Below are positions 10,748-19,736 of a DNA stretch of 64,000 nucleotides, one piece after another. The stretch covers positions 50,492,296 through 50,556,295 of the forward strand of contig NW_024609880.1 of assembly GCF_016920785.2 (NCBI RefSeq). The letters run 5' to 3'. This DNA comes from Ixodes scapularis (lineage: Eukaryota > Arthropoda > Arachnida > Ixodida > Ixodidae). The notes beneath the pieces were generated by a model. It searched no databases. It was not told where the DNA came from and saw only the letters and a list, made by a program, of their open reading frames with translations. A program made the translations under genes and the position numbers. Every line of letters starts with the position of its first letter. Positions within the stretch are counted from its first letter, which is position 1.

Positions 10748-10935
10748 TCCTCAGATCCCTGTTGGGACAAGCCAAACCTAGGGAGTCAAACCCAAACACA
10801 GCCTAGAAAAGTTGCAACTCAAACTTGAAAAGAACCCAGGCCGAAGACTGCTCGCGATCATGGCTCGCAAAATTACATTTCGAAAGCCATGAGCGCAAGC
10901 AGTTCCGCCGTGCCCGCTGAGCAGAACCGGGGACC
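10748..10935 (+). pseudogene. LINE fragment after the composite hAT insertion
   Basis: After the target duplication the frame continues LRSLLGQAKPRE. Joined to the sequence before 9544 through one ATGGAAAA copy, it restores RVWKILRSLLG. This supports both the duplication and the single-LINE interpretation. The LINE then decays into the GTGAG minisatellite. Confidence 0.6.
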
Positions 10936-11134
10936 TCACTCACCCTCATATTCACAGGTGAGGTGAGGCACAGTTTCTGAACCAGGAAAATTCATGAGTG
11001 TGAGCGTGAGTGAGGAGCGTGAGGGCTGCGAGTGCGTGAGGGGCCCATGATGCGTGAGGGGCGTGAGGGCGAGTGTGGCGTGAGGGCCATGAGTGCGAGA
11101 GGGGCGTGAGTGCGTGAGGGCGGTGAGATGCGTG
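10936..11134. repeat. GTGAG minisatellite, left part
   Basis: Degenerate units of about 14-16 bp built on GTGAGTGCGTGAGGGGC occur here. The array is interrupted by the element at 11135-12228 and resumes at 12229. Confidence 0.8.
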
Positions 11135-12228
11135 AGGCCCCCTTCAGACGGAGCAACTTTCTCAGCAATTTTGGTGTTGCTGGCGGGTTGCTCCCTGGCT
11201 TTTCTGCGATCGTATCCGGCTCGAAACAAGCGAGCAACTCGGAGCAATTTAAAGACGTTTGAAGCGGCTGCATCCAATCAGGGACGCGGTATTTTCACGT
11301 GATACCTCGTGCCGGTGGTGACGACTAGAGCACTATATAGCTCCTTCGGAGCAGAGTAGCGCAATCTAGAACGCCGCCTCTCGGCGACTAGCGGCGAACG
11401 CCCGGAGGTTCCAACTGCGGTCAGAAATGCATGGAGAACGTGAGAAAATCGTTGTTTCTTCAGTATTGTGGGAATGTACGGAATCGCAATCGTTTTTGAC
11501 ATAATAATGGGACATTTTAGAATAATTTGCGCTATGTTTTGTGCCCCGCAAGGACCTGACTTTTTTTTAAAAATTGCCTGAGCGGCATCATGCAGCAGAC
11601 GACACGGCGACGTCACAACATTCACGTGACCCGCTCCGGCCAACCCGAAAAGCCCATCTCCGCTGCGAGCAAAAATCGTCTGCTTCAAACGCTATTGCCT
11701 TGGAAATTGCCTTCTCAAAATTTGCACACTCATCCGATATTGTTAAAACTTTGATAAAGTGTTTAGTGCTTTACTAACTTCACGACAGACTAGTTTTGAA
11801 AAGTGTGAACTCGCCGTTCATTTTTTAATCAGCCGTGTTGTGTCGATCTCCATGTATTCTCCCATAGGGCGGGCCGCCTCTTGGAACCCTGAGTACCACG
11901 TGACTCGCGCCGAGCCGCTCTGTCGGCCATGTTGTCGGCAAAACACGGGGTTCAAAGGATTGCGTTACTCTGCTCCGTAGGAGCTATATAGTGCTCTAGT
12001 GACGACAACAGAAGACTTGGTTCTGGTTTGAAATTGATCGTTTTTGGAAATCAACTTTTTCAGAAAGATGCATTAGTATTCTTAACGAGATTTAAATGCA
12101 TAAAAACGTGTTTATAGTGCGTAATTGTGTGTCTAAATAGTGTAAGAAAAATAAAATTTCATGCGTGTGAACGCGGGCGGCCCGTGTTGCTGGTGTTGCC
12201 ACGTCAAGTTTCTGTCTGAAGCGGGCCT
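11135..12228. mobile_element. Transposon inserted in the GTGAG minisatellite
   Basis: The left end AGGCCCCCTTCAGACGGAGC and (complement) right end AGGCCCGCTTCAGACAGAAA form the inverted repeat. Inside, GCAAC-rich segments (GTTGCTGGCGGGTTGCTCCC) face a similar block at 12181-12205. It contains the hAT MITE at 11326-11998. No coding frame or clear target duplication was identified. The ends resemble those of the 68-452 MITE (AGG-CC...TTCA-AC). Confidence 0.7.
11326..11998. mobile_element. hAT MITE with 8-bp target duplication
   Basis: The ends are TAGAGCACTATATAGCTCC in both inverted orientations, with ~45 bp of near-identity inward (GGAGCAGAGTA, GCGCAATC). The flanks GTGACGAC at 11318-11325 and 11999-12006 are identical. 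The 673-bp interior is not coding. It is nested in the 11135-12228 element. Confidence 0.9.
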
Positions 12229-12515
12229 TAGTGGCTTGAGAGCCATGAATGCGTAAGGGGAGCGAGGGGTATGAGTGTTTGAGGGCTGTGAGGGCGGTGA
12301 GTGGCGTGAGGCGGGCCATGAGTGCGTGAGGGGTATGAGTGCGTGAGGGCAATGAGCAAGTGAGGGGCTGAGGGTGGCGAGTGGCGTGAGGGCTATGAGT
12401 GCTTACGGGTTGTAAGGGTGGTGAGTGCGTGAGGTTTAGTGAGGGTGAGTGAAGGGCTGATGGTGAGTGTGACTGTGAGGATGAGGGTGAGGATGAGGGT
12501 GAGTGAGGGACTGAA
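12229..12515. repeat. GTGAG minisatellite, right part
   Basis: This continues the array of 10936-11134, with units such as GTGAGTGCGTGAGGG and GAGGGTGAGGATGAGGGTGA becoming shorter to the right. Confidence 0.8.
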
Positions 12516-12740
12516 GCAACACCTCCTAGAATAGAGGGCCGTAGCGCACCGAGTGGTTATGTTTGAGCAGTGCTTCGAAACGTGCGTTTCGAAGCACAGC
12601 GTCTAGATGGCTCTGCTCTTTGGAACGCACAGTTATGAAACGAAAATCTAGATGGCACTTCGAACGACGGCAGGCGGATTGAAGTGAATGAGGGGGGGGG
12701 TACCCCCTTCCGCGAGGGGTCCACAACTGAGGAAATCTCC

Positions 12741-12963
12741 CACGGCGACTAGGGAGAAGGAAGTGACGTCAACACCGCAGCAAACGCAGATTGGATGTTG
12801 ATTGTAAAGAGAGTTGCTGATCACAAATTTCCGCAGAAGAAAACAAAGCTCACTTTTTCTCTGTCATTTCTGCGGATATTCGTCATCAGCGTCTCTCACC
12901 AATCAACATCCAATCTGCGTTTGCTGCGCTGTTGATGTCACTTCCTTTTCCCTAGTCGCCGTG
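12741..12963. mobile_element. MITE with ~70-bp inverted repeats
   Basis: CACGGCGACTAGGGA at the left is mirrored by TCCCTAGTCGCCGTG at the right. GCAAACGCAGATTGGATGTT and its complement extend the stem. An inner TTTCCGCAGAA pair extends it further. It is 223 bp, non-coding, with no target duplication resolved. Confidence 0.8.
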
Positions 12964-13496
12964 AGAGCGTGAGAGTCCAAAAAGCCCAACATACTGGACT
13001 CCGTCTACGAGAGCCGGGGGCCGCAGAGGTGTGCTGCCTCACCTGGTCCAACCATCCCTGGGCTCGGCTCAACCAAGATGCCCTTTTCCCCAGACACGGG
13101 AAAGCCAAGCACAGCCAGACAAGGGCAGGTGAACGCCACTCACCTGCTTTCACAGGCGCATGCAACAATAAACAAAATGGCAGAGACAAGAGAATGTTTG
13201 TTCTTGAACTTTGCCCTTCCACACGTCATCAAATCACGTGATCACATGCAACCACAGTAGTGCACCCCTCGACCGAGATGGCAGATTGTAGAGAAACTCT
13301 ACATGCTCTGCTTGCGGAGCAGAGCATTGCAACGATTGCAACGATGCGCCCAGGGCGGTTATGTTGAATCCAAGGGCGCACTGAGGGAATCGACCGTCGC
13401 TTCTGCAGTAGATCCGGAGGCGTCTGCGAGACGGCATGCTGCGGCATGCGGACATGCCGCGTGTGTGCTTTCGTCCCGTCATTGGTCTCCTGTTTT

Positions 13497-13701
13497 CCGA
13501 CGAAAACGCCCTCCCTTCGTAAAGCGTGTTTCACATGCAGTGATTTTGGCCCTAGAGCGGCGCGATTTCTGCCGTCGCGGAGCTCGTGCCGCTCAACCGC
13601 TGGGGCTGGCCAGAGCGCCGCGACGGCAGAAATCGCGCCGCTCTAGGGCCAAAACCGCTGCATGTGAAACACGCTTTACGAAGGGAGGGCGTTTTCGTCG
13701 G
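13497..13701. repeat. Near-perfect hairpin, 84-bp arms and 37-nt loop
   Basis: The arms 13497-13580 and 13618-13701 differ at only two positions by inspection. Each starts CCGACGAAAACGCCCTCCC and runs through CGTGTTTCACATGCAG and GGCGCGATTTCTGCC. GGGCGTTTTCGTCGG is then repeated to the right (to about 13752). It may be a recent MITE, but its ends blend into this GTTTTCG repeat. Confidence 0.85.
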
Positions 13702-14023
13702 AAGGGCGTTTTCGTGCGTTTTCGTCGGAGGAGGGAGGGCGTTTTCGTCGGCTTCGCGTTGCTGTGTGGTTCGAGGTATTCGGATGTGCCGGTCGCGTAT
13801 CGCTCCGCCAGCGCCGCAGACGCAAGCAATGCGATCGTCCTTAGTGTTGTCTGCTTCCCACTTAGGAAATAAACATCACTCATGTTTTAAAACAAAGCGA
13901 TTATACTGTACCCAGTGGTTACATTACATATAATGTTCAGCGGTCAAGGAACCTTTCAGTTCGTTCGATTTTAGAGTAGAATGTATATATCGCAAACGCA
14001 TTGCGAGAAACCCACTGAGCGAA

Positions 14024-14345
14024 AGACGTCTCGTGGCCAGCTTGAAAAGGCTCGACTAAGCTAGAGGCGTCTTGGGCTACGCAATACGTCTATAGACATC
14101 TTTACATCTCAAGATATCTTGACGTAAACGTCTAAGAAATCTCAAAGAAACGACTCTCGTCTTGTAGCTGTCTCTGAGATGTCTTGGAGACGCCTTGCAA
14201 GACGTCTTGTACCTCAAAAAAGAGGGAGCGTTATGAAGTCTACAGCACGGCTACAAGATGATTCAAGACGTCTAAGGTTATCAGGTCTTGCCAAGACATA
14301 TACAAGACCTCTTGCTCGTCTTGCCAAGACGTCTAATAGACGACT
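14024..14345. repeat. AGACGTCT-palindrome-rich element
   Basis: The octamer AGACGTCT occurs about four times, and several one-mismatch forms (AGGCGTCT, TACGTCT, AAACGTCT) are scattered through 320 bp. It resembles the other palindrome-array elements in design but no ends were resolved. Confidence 0.55.
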
Positions 14346-14507
14346 TCGTGTTCGGTAGGAAACATGCTCCGCTCGAAACTCGGCGCCTGCAAGGTCGCTT
14401 TCCAGCATGAAGGCTGGATCCAGCTCGGCGCACGTGACCGTATCTTCGCCAATACGGTGTTGGCAACAGTAGGAAAAATGCGCGTCCGGCGGTGCCTGCA
14501 CCTAGGG

Positions 14508-14780
14508 GGATCGGGGGTAGAGTGGGCTAGCACACACCAGCTTGGAGCACATGGAGCGAAAGCTCGCGCTGTAAAACCCCTGGGTTCAATCCCCACCCAT
14601 GCCAATGCCCGTTTTGATCTGGATGAGCATCACACCAGCATACGGTCAAGTATCATTACTGCGTGATGTACGTTAAAGACCCAAGGCTAGCAGTTGTACT
14701 GCACTGGCTAAATTGCTCATCTACAGCTGAGAGACAAAACCTCCCTTGAGGCAAACTAGTTGACTTATTTTTTTTTTTTT
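14508..14780 (+). repeat. tRNA-derived SINE (Ruka-like)
   Basis: A box-A-like TAGCACACACCAGCTTGG is followed about 50 bp later by a good B box, GGTTCAATCCC (14583-14593). This gives an internal pol III promoter. A tRNA-unrelated body follows (ACGTTAAAGACCCAAGGC, GCACTGGCTAAATTGC) and ends in a T-run at 14767-14780. The acceptor-stem pairing of a real tRNA is absent. The tick SINE family Ruka is a similar design by recollection; the assignment needs alignment. Confidence 0.65.
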
Positions 14781-14797
14781 CTACCAAAGTTCGTCTA

Positions 14798-14843
14798 CCA
14801 AGGCAGGCACTGCTTGGCCCACACCAAGCAGTGCCTGCCTTGG
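14798..14843. repeat. Perfect 20-bp-arm hairpin
   Basis: CCAAGGCAGGCACTGCTTGG is followed by loop CCCACA and then its exact complement. It lies just after the SINE's T-run. Confidence 0.85.
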
Positions 14844-15146
14844 GTTGAAACAAGATATTACACTATTACAGCAATAGTTAAATATAGCCTATTCTAATAC
14901 ACTGTAGCTTATCGGTCGTCAGTCTTAGGCGGGGACGTAGACTCACGTTTGCAGTTTGCTCCCTTTCCCACATACATCAAAGTGGATATGCTCAAGTGTG
15001 TTATTACATGCAACTGCTATAGCTTTGAACCATTTTTCTGCAGAACAAGCACTCATGCTAGAAATGTGCGTCTCAAAGTCAGGAGCGCGGGCTAGCTCGA
15101 GCTTGTAGCTTTGGCTGCAGTCTCAGCTTAAGGTGAAAGGGAATGA

Positions 15147-15628
15147 TGACAAGTTAAGAGTAAAGTGGAAGCTCTTCCAACCTCTTTCCAATTTAGCAGA
15201 GCAAACACTGGAGAGGTGACCTCCTCTCCAGCTTTCGCTTCACTAAAGTGAGAAAAGGTGCAGTGGCGTAGTCAGGAATTAATTTCAAGGGGGGGGGGGG
15301 GGGCTTTGTCCCATCTTTGCGAGTAGTCGTCAATATACTATAGAATTCACGGGTACGGACATGGCCATCCCCAACCCCCCGGCTGGCTGGAACAATTCGC
15401 TAGTCATTGAATATTTGCCTTCCGTTACAAAAAAAAACTCGTAATTTGGGGGGGGGGGGGGGGGGGGGTAAATGACCCCCCAAACCTCCCCCTGCCTATG
15501 CCACTGGGTGGGTAGAACTTCCTTTTTAGCAGACCGAAAGCTGGAGTTGAGGCGACCTCCTCTCCAGCGTACGCTCTGCTAAAGTGGAAAGAGGTGGGAG
15601 GAGCTTCCACTTTCCTCTTAACCTGTCA
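15147..15628. mobile_element. MITE with TGACARGTTAAGAG ends and nested G-run repeat
   Basis: The left end TGACAAGTTAAGAGTAAAGT and (complement) right end TGACAGGTTAAGAGGAAAGT match. GGAAGCTC, ACCTCTTTCCA and TTTAGCAGAGC blocks continue the repeat, with AGCTGGAG subrepeats. At 15263-15507 a second inverted pair, CAGTGGCGTAG and CTATGCCACTG, encloses two long G-runs. This is probably a nested copy of the widespread GTGGCGTAGCCAGG-type repeat. Confidence 0.7.
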
Positions 15629-18600
15629 CAGACTATATCACTGTAAGGGCGGACTCAGAGGGGGGGTCCGGATGTCCTGACCCCCCTCTTGAATTCAACA
15701 TGTTTTAAAATTTAGGGCGTGGAAATGGGAAAGGGGGGTCTTAAACATATGATACGCTGACCAAAACCTGACCCCTGACCCCCCCCCCCCCCCAAGAAAT
15801 ACCTGCATTTGCCCCTGCTCACTGTCACTTCAGACTGTGGCAAAAAGCTGCCGATTTTTATAAAATGTATCAGAAGATGGCAGGATGAGCACTTTGGCAC
15901 AGCATGCAGTCACACCCTGAAGGGAGGCATTGTCTAGAGCAATCAATCAGCTGTAGTGTGCTACAACATAAACAAGTGAGCGCCGTTTTTTTATTAGATC
16001 TTTTTATCGTGGGTGGCTGCAATCAAAACTATTAGTTTAGCAGAATATGCACCTGCCTTAGTCAATAAAAGCTTATGAAATTCAGGATGTCGAGTATCAA
16101 ACATCTTTGTTACTCTGCGGCCAACAAAATTGCAGAACCAACCGATAATGAATCACAAAACATGAACACAATAGGCAATGCCCTGCATGGCTCATTAGGA
16201 CGCCGACTATAGGCATGAAATTAGGTAATCAGACAAGCACAAATCAAATGCAAAACAACAAACATTATGTTGTTTTGTAGTGTACATTCGAAGTTACCAC
16301 GAACTATAAGCCAGCCAATGAGTGGATTACCAAACTTTTATTTGCCATGGCACCTCGGTTTACAAGGGGTGTTCCCAATAAACCCTTTAGATTGTGTGCC
16401 CAATTTAAATAGCACATACTATACAGTATAAAAAAAAAAATTTACAATTTCACTTACTCTTTGTAAACCTAAAGGTGGCCCTCACTAGGCACGAGACATC
16501 TTTGCAAGGAAAACAAATTTCTATCCCTTTTCGGAATAAATTTACAAGTCGTATTTGCTTTCCAGTGTATGTACAATGGTCCCCCTCTGGGACACATTTG
16601 TTTTCCCTACAAAGACCGACCGCCGAGGAGACAGTCGCGACGGGAGCATCGCGACACCAAACTGGAAAATTATGCACTGCACACTCAGAGGTATAGGGCA
16701 GACCAGTTTTAAAACAAAAGAACGAGAGAGAAAGCCTCCAGTCCCACCCTTTTTAAAAAAATACATAATCCTCCTGCAGCAAAAAAATAATAATTTAAGG
16801 CTAGAAGCTAACACCTGTGGCATCATCAATCTACGTGCGACGCTTCGGTGAGCGGCCAATTCGGACAACGACAAAAACGCAGGTGGAGGAGAGCGCACGG
16901 GTCACCGTGAAATCTCGGGAAAGTTCGTACTAGTTCCACATGTGCACATTCACACACGCACACAAAGCATGTGTGGCCGTCCTGCGAGGTTGCTAAACTT
17001 AGCTGCAGAGGAGGAATGCTACAGGAGAAAACGTCCAAAGTGTAGCCCCGCTACGACGGTAGCCACTGCTCTAAGAGTCCCCCAAAAAGACTGTCCTTCA
17101 AGGCGAGAGAGACACCTTTTTTTTTTTTTTCTTTGTCTGGACAGCATTGATATCACAAGGCGGTGCGCTTATTCGATTTTTAGGATGGACGCTTGGAAGG
17201 CTTCAATAGTAATCGCGCAGCTCGGTTGCCGAACTTTCCTAGTCTCCCCACCGTTCCGAGACTACCGCAATTGTTCACTGCCAAAAAGCAGAGCAAGTTG
17301 CTTGAGCAAGTACTAGCCTAAACCCCCACAAGTCTGCAAGGCAGGCTGCCAGTTTTGAAAGAGCAGACCACGTAAAAATAATGGACATGCATCACGGGTG
17401 GAATCCAGGAGAAGGGTTCAACGAGACAGTTTATACTTTGACGAGCGACAATTTTCGCCGTTACACGTCCCATTTTGTTGTATGCAACAGAACTAACCCA
17501 ATGTCCTAATTGCATTTATAAAACGAAGTCTAACAAAAAAAGAAAAAAAAACTTCTTTGAAGGCAATTAGTCAGCTGAACCAACCTACCTAAGACAGGTT
17601 AAAAGAGCACTCAACACTGGACACACAGGAGGTAAGGTCAATGCTCTTGTTGAAGTGAAGCCCCGGAATACTTTAATATTGCATAAGGTATAGAAAGCTT
17701 GGAGCACCAGCTGAGAACCGTTCAGAAGGAATCTAAGCCAGATTGCGCTTCTAGCTAGCTCTGCGTCTCCCACGTCCCTCAGAAACACCCGAACAGCCGC
17801 GACCGGTGTAATTCAGGATGCCGTGGGACCCCGCACTATAGAAGCCTCTGGGTTTTCCGCAGATTCAAAACGGAACGTCGCTGCAAGGGCAGCTTGAGAA
17901 CACCTGCCAACTCCGCCCGAACAGAATGTTTGGCCAAGCTTCTGCCCAATCGTGACACAACCGAGATGTGTCTTCACGTAGCTTTACAATTTGTTACTTT
18001 GTGTACAGCATATAAACACCTAACATTTCTCGAGGACACGCGAAGCGAGCCGGAGCCCAAAACAACTTTGTGTGCAATCGACGACACAACAAGCGAGGCA
18101 ACGATTTAGTCCGCGCTAAACGTTAAAAAACAATCCAAGGAAGACTCGCTCCCGCAGGTACCGGAACATGTGCTGCTGATCATATTTACACGGGGAGGAA
18201 ACGCCTCTCGGTCGGAAGTCGTTTTGGATGCTGCGTGCAAAACCCAGATGCTTTTGTCGCACCCAAAAGGAACGCACAAAAAAAAAAAAGGGTTTCTAGC
18301 TAGGCTTGAAACATTTTAGAAAACTAGAAGAGGGGCTGGGCAAGGGGTAGACCGTCCTCTTGCTTTCTTCCTCGAATTCCCACGTTTGTGACTTGGCACT
18401 TTGCTTTCTCGTTGGGTTCGGTACTTGTGTGCCGATTTTTGATGCCGCACTTGACGTCTGCATTGGCCACTTTTTTTTTCTCCTCCTCCTTTTAGTTTTT
18501 TGGGACGCGCCGGCGGAGCTGCGTGGAACTTAAGGCACCTAGATGAACGACTGATTATTCCCTTTCTTTGCTTCTTTGCTGCACCGCCACCGCCCCGTCC

Positions 18601-19640
18601 ACCTCGCCGCAGAAAAATGCAACCTTCGTCCTCCGTGGTTCATAGTTTTGATCGGCGAGTTTTCACCCATTTCGTGAAGTTGGCGATTTTTGTCTTCTTT
18701 TTTTCTCTTGCAAAGATTTGTTTGCAATACGAAGGGGTAGACAAGCTTCTCTCTCCTCCCATCGGGAAGCCGGAAACGTAGAAACACCGAACGGCAATGC
18801 GCACGAGCAAAAAACTGAAACGCCCACGTACACAAACAAAAACAACACGCAAATAAAGCGCTTAGTGGAATCCTACCGGAAACGCGTCGACGTGTCTGAC
18901 TCTTCTCCACAAAACACCTCGGGGTTCGTTTCCTTGGAGACCTTTGTCGGTTCGGCGTCCCGTTTCCCCTAGGGCAAGGGTGATGCGGCGACGCATGTAA
19001 CCTGCCAAACCTTCACTTCTCACCCACACACTCGATACAAACGCATAAAAAAAAACAATATAAAAACACTAACGCCGCCGAGCGCACCGGTGTCTCTCTC
19101 AACGAGCGGCACTGCCGAGTAAAACAAAAATTAAAAAAAAAAAAAAAATGAGGAAGAGGGGGACTGCACATAGAGAGAGAGACTACTTTCTCAAAGAGCC
19201 AGCCGGGGAAAATCTGGAAGAGGGGGGGGGGGAGATTACTGACCACGACCGGGGAAAGGGGCAGCAGAGGCATGGTGGGGAGCGAACGACCCGGTTCCTG
19301 GAACTCGGTGGTGTGGGGAGGGGGGGGGGGACTGCAACGGCCTTCCCCACAAACACTATAGTCTCCTCCGACTTGTTGTTTCTCCCGCCACCTTTGCCAC
19401 ACTGGTGTCCGTTGCTTCATCTCCGGCCCGCATTGCGGAGCTCGCTTCCGCATTCCCCTGCTCCCAGGATCGTACGTCTCTCCTCTTTCTTCTCCGCCGT
19501 TCCGAGCCGTCCCATGGGTGCCCCCGTCGCTTCTAGGATCCGCCCGGGGTGCTGCCGTGCGCCGTCGCTTCCGTCGCCGCGTTCCGCTTGCGCGGTGACC
19601 TGCGGCTGCCGTGGGGGGGCGATCTGCCGTCGGGGGCCGA
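15629..19640 (-). other. Probable long 3' UTR and downstream DNA of importin alpha
   Basis: No further gene was recognised. The part nearest the stop (about 18.1-19.64 kb) has A-, T- and G-homopolymers and GC-rich patches but no inverted-repeat transposon ends, which fits 3' UTR. A degenerate G/C-run repeat lies at 15650-15800. Open frames on both strands here lack family motifs and were treated as chance. Confidence 0.4.
16337..16342 (-). terminator. Candidate poly(A) signal AATAAA for importin alpha
   Basis: TTTATT on the plus strand reads AATAAA on the minus strand, about 3.3 kb below the importin stop. A variant ATTAAA lies near 17670 in the same sense. No closer AATAAA was seen between 16.4 and 19.6 kb. 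Transcript data would be needed to choose between them. Confidence 0.3.
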
Positions 19641-19736
19641 TCAGAACTTGAACCCATCGGTCGGGATCGAAGCGTTGGGGTCGAACTGGTAGCCCTGGTC
19701 GGACGTCTGGGGCATCAGCGAGGGGTCTTCGTCCAC
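19641..19736 (-). CDS. KPNA4: Importin alpha coding exon 12 (C-terminal tail and stop)
   Basis: This exon encodes VDEDPSLMPQTSDQGYQFDP and ends PTDGFKF, then TGA. The DEDPSL motif and the aromatic GF.F end match the KPNA3/4 tail. The acceptor is a pyrimidine-rich stretch ending ccccgaag. The 3' UTR continues toward lower coordinates. Confidence 0.93.
   Translation of the reverse strand: MDEDPSLMPQTSDQGYQFDPNASIPTDGFKF

Noticed and set aside
13303..13872. 189-codon plus-strand open frame
   Set aside because: It runs through the 84-bp hairpin, so residues repeat in inverted form. It is low complexity and Arg-rich, an artefact of GC-rich repeat DNA.
14508..14600. Possible functional tRNA gene
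   Set aside because: A and B box-like motifs are present, but no paired acceptor stem or convincing anticodon arm. The downstream body and T-run match a SINE, and a related tail occurs at 826-925.
19013..19657. 214-codon minus-strand open frame overlapping the importin stop
   Set aside because: It is in a different frame from the importin tail, is Arg/Pro-rich from GC-rich sequence and has no motif.
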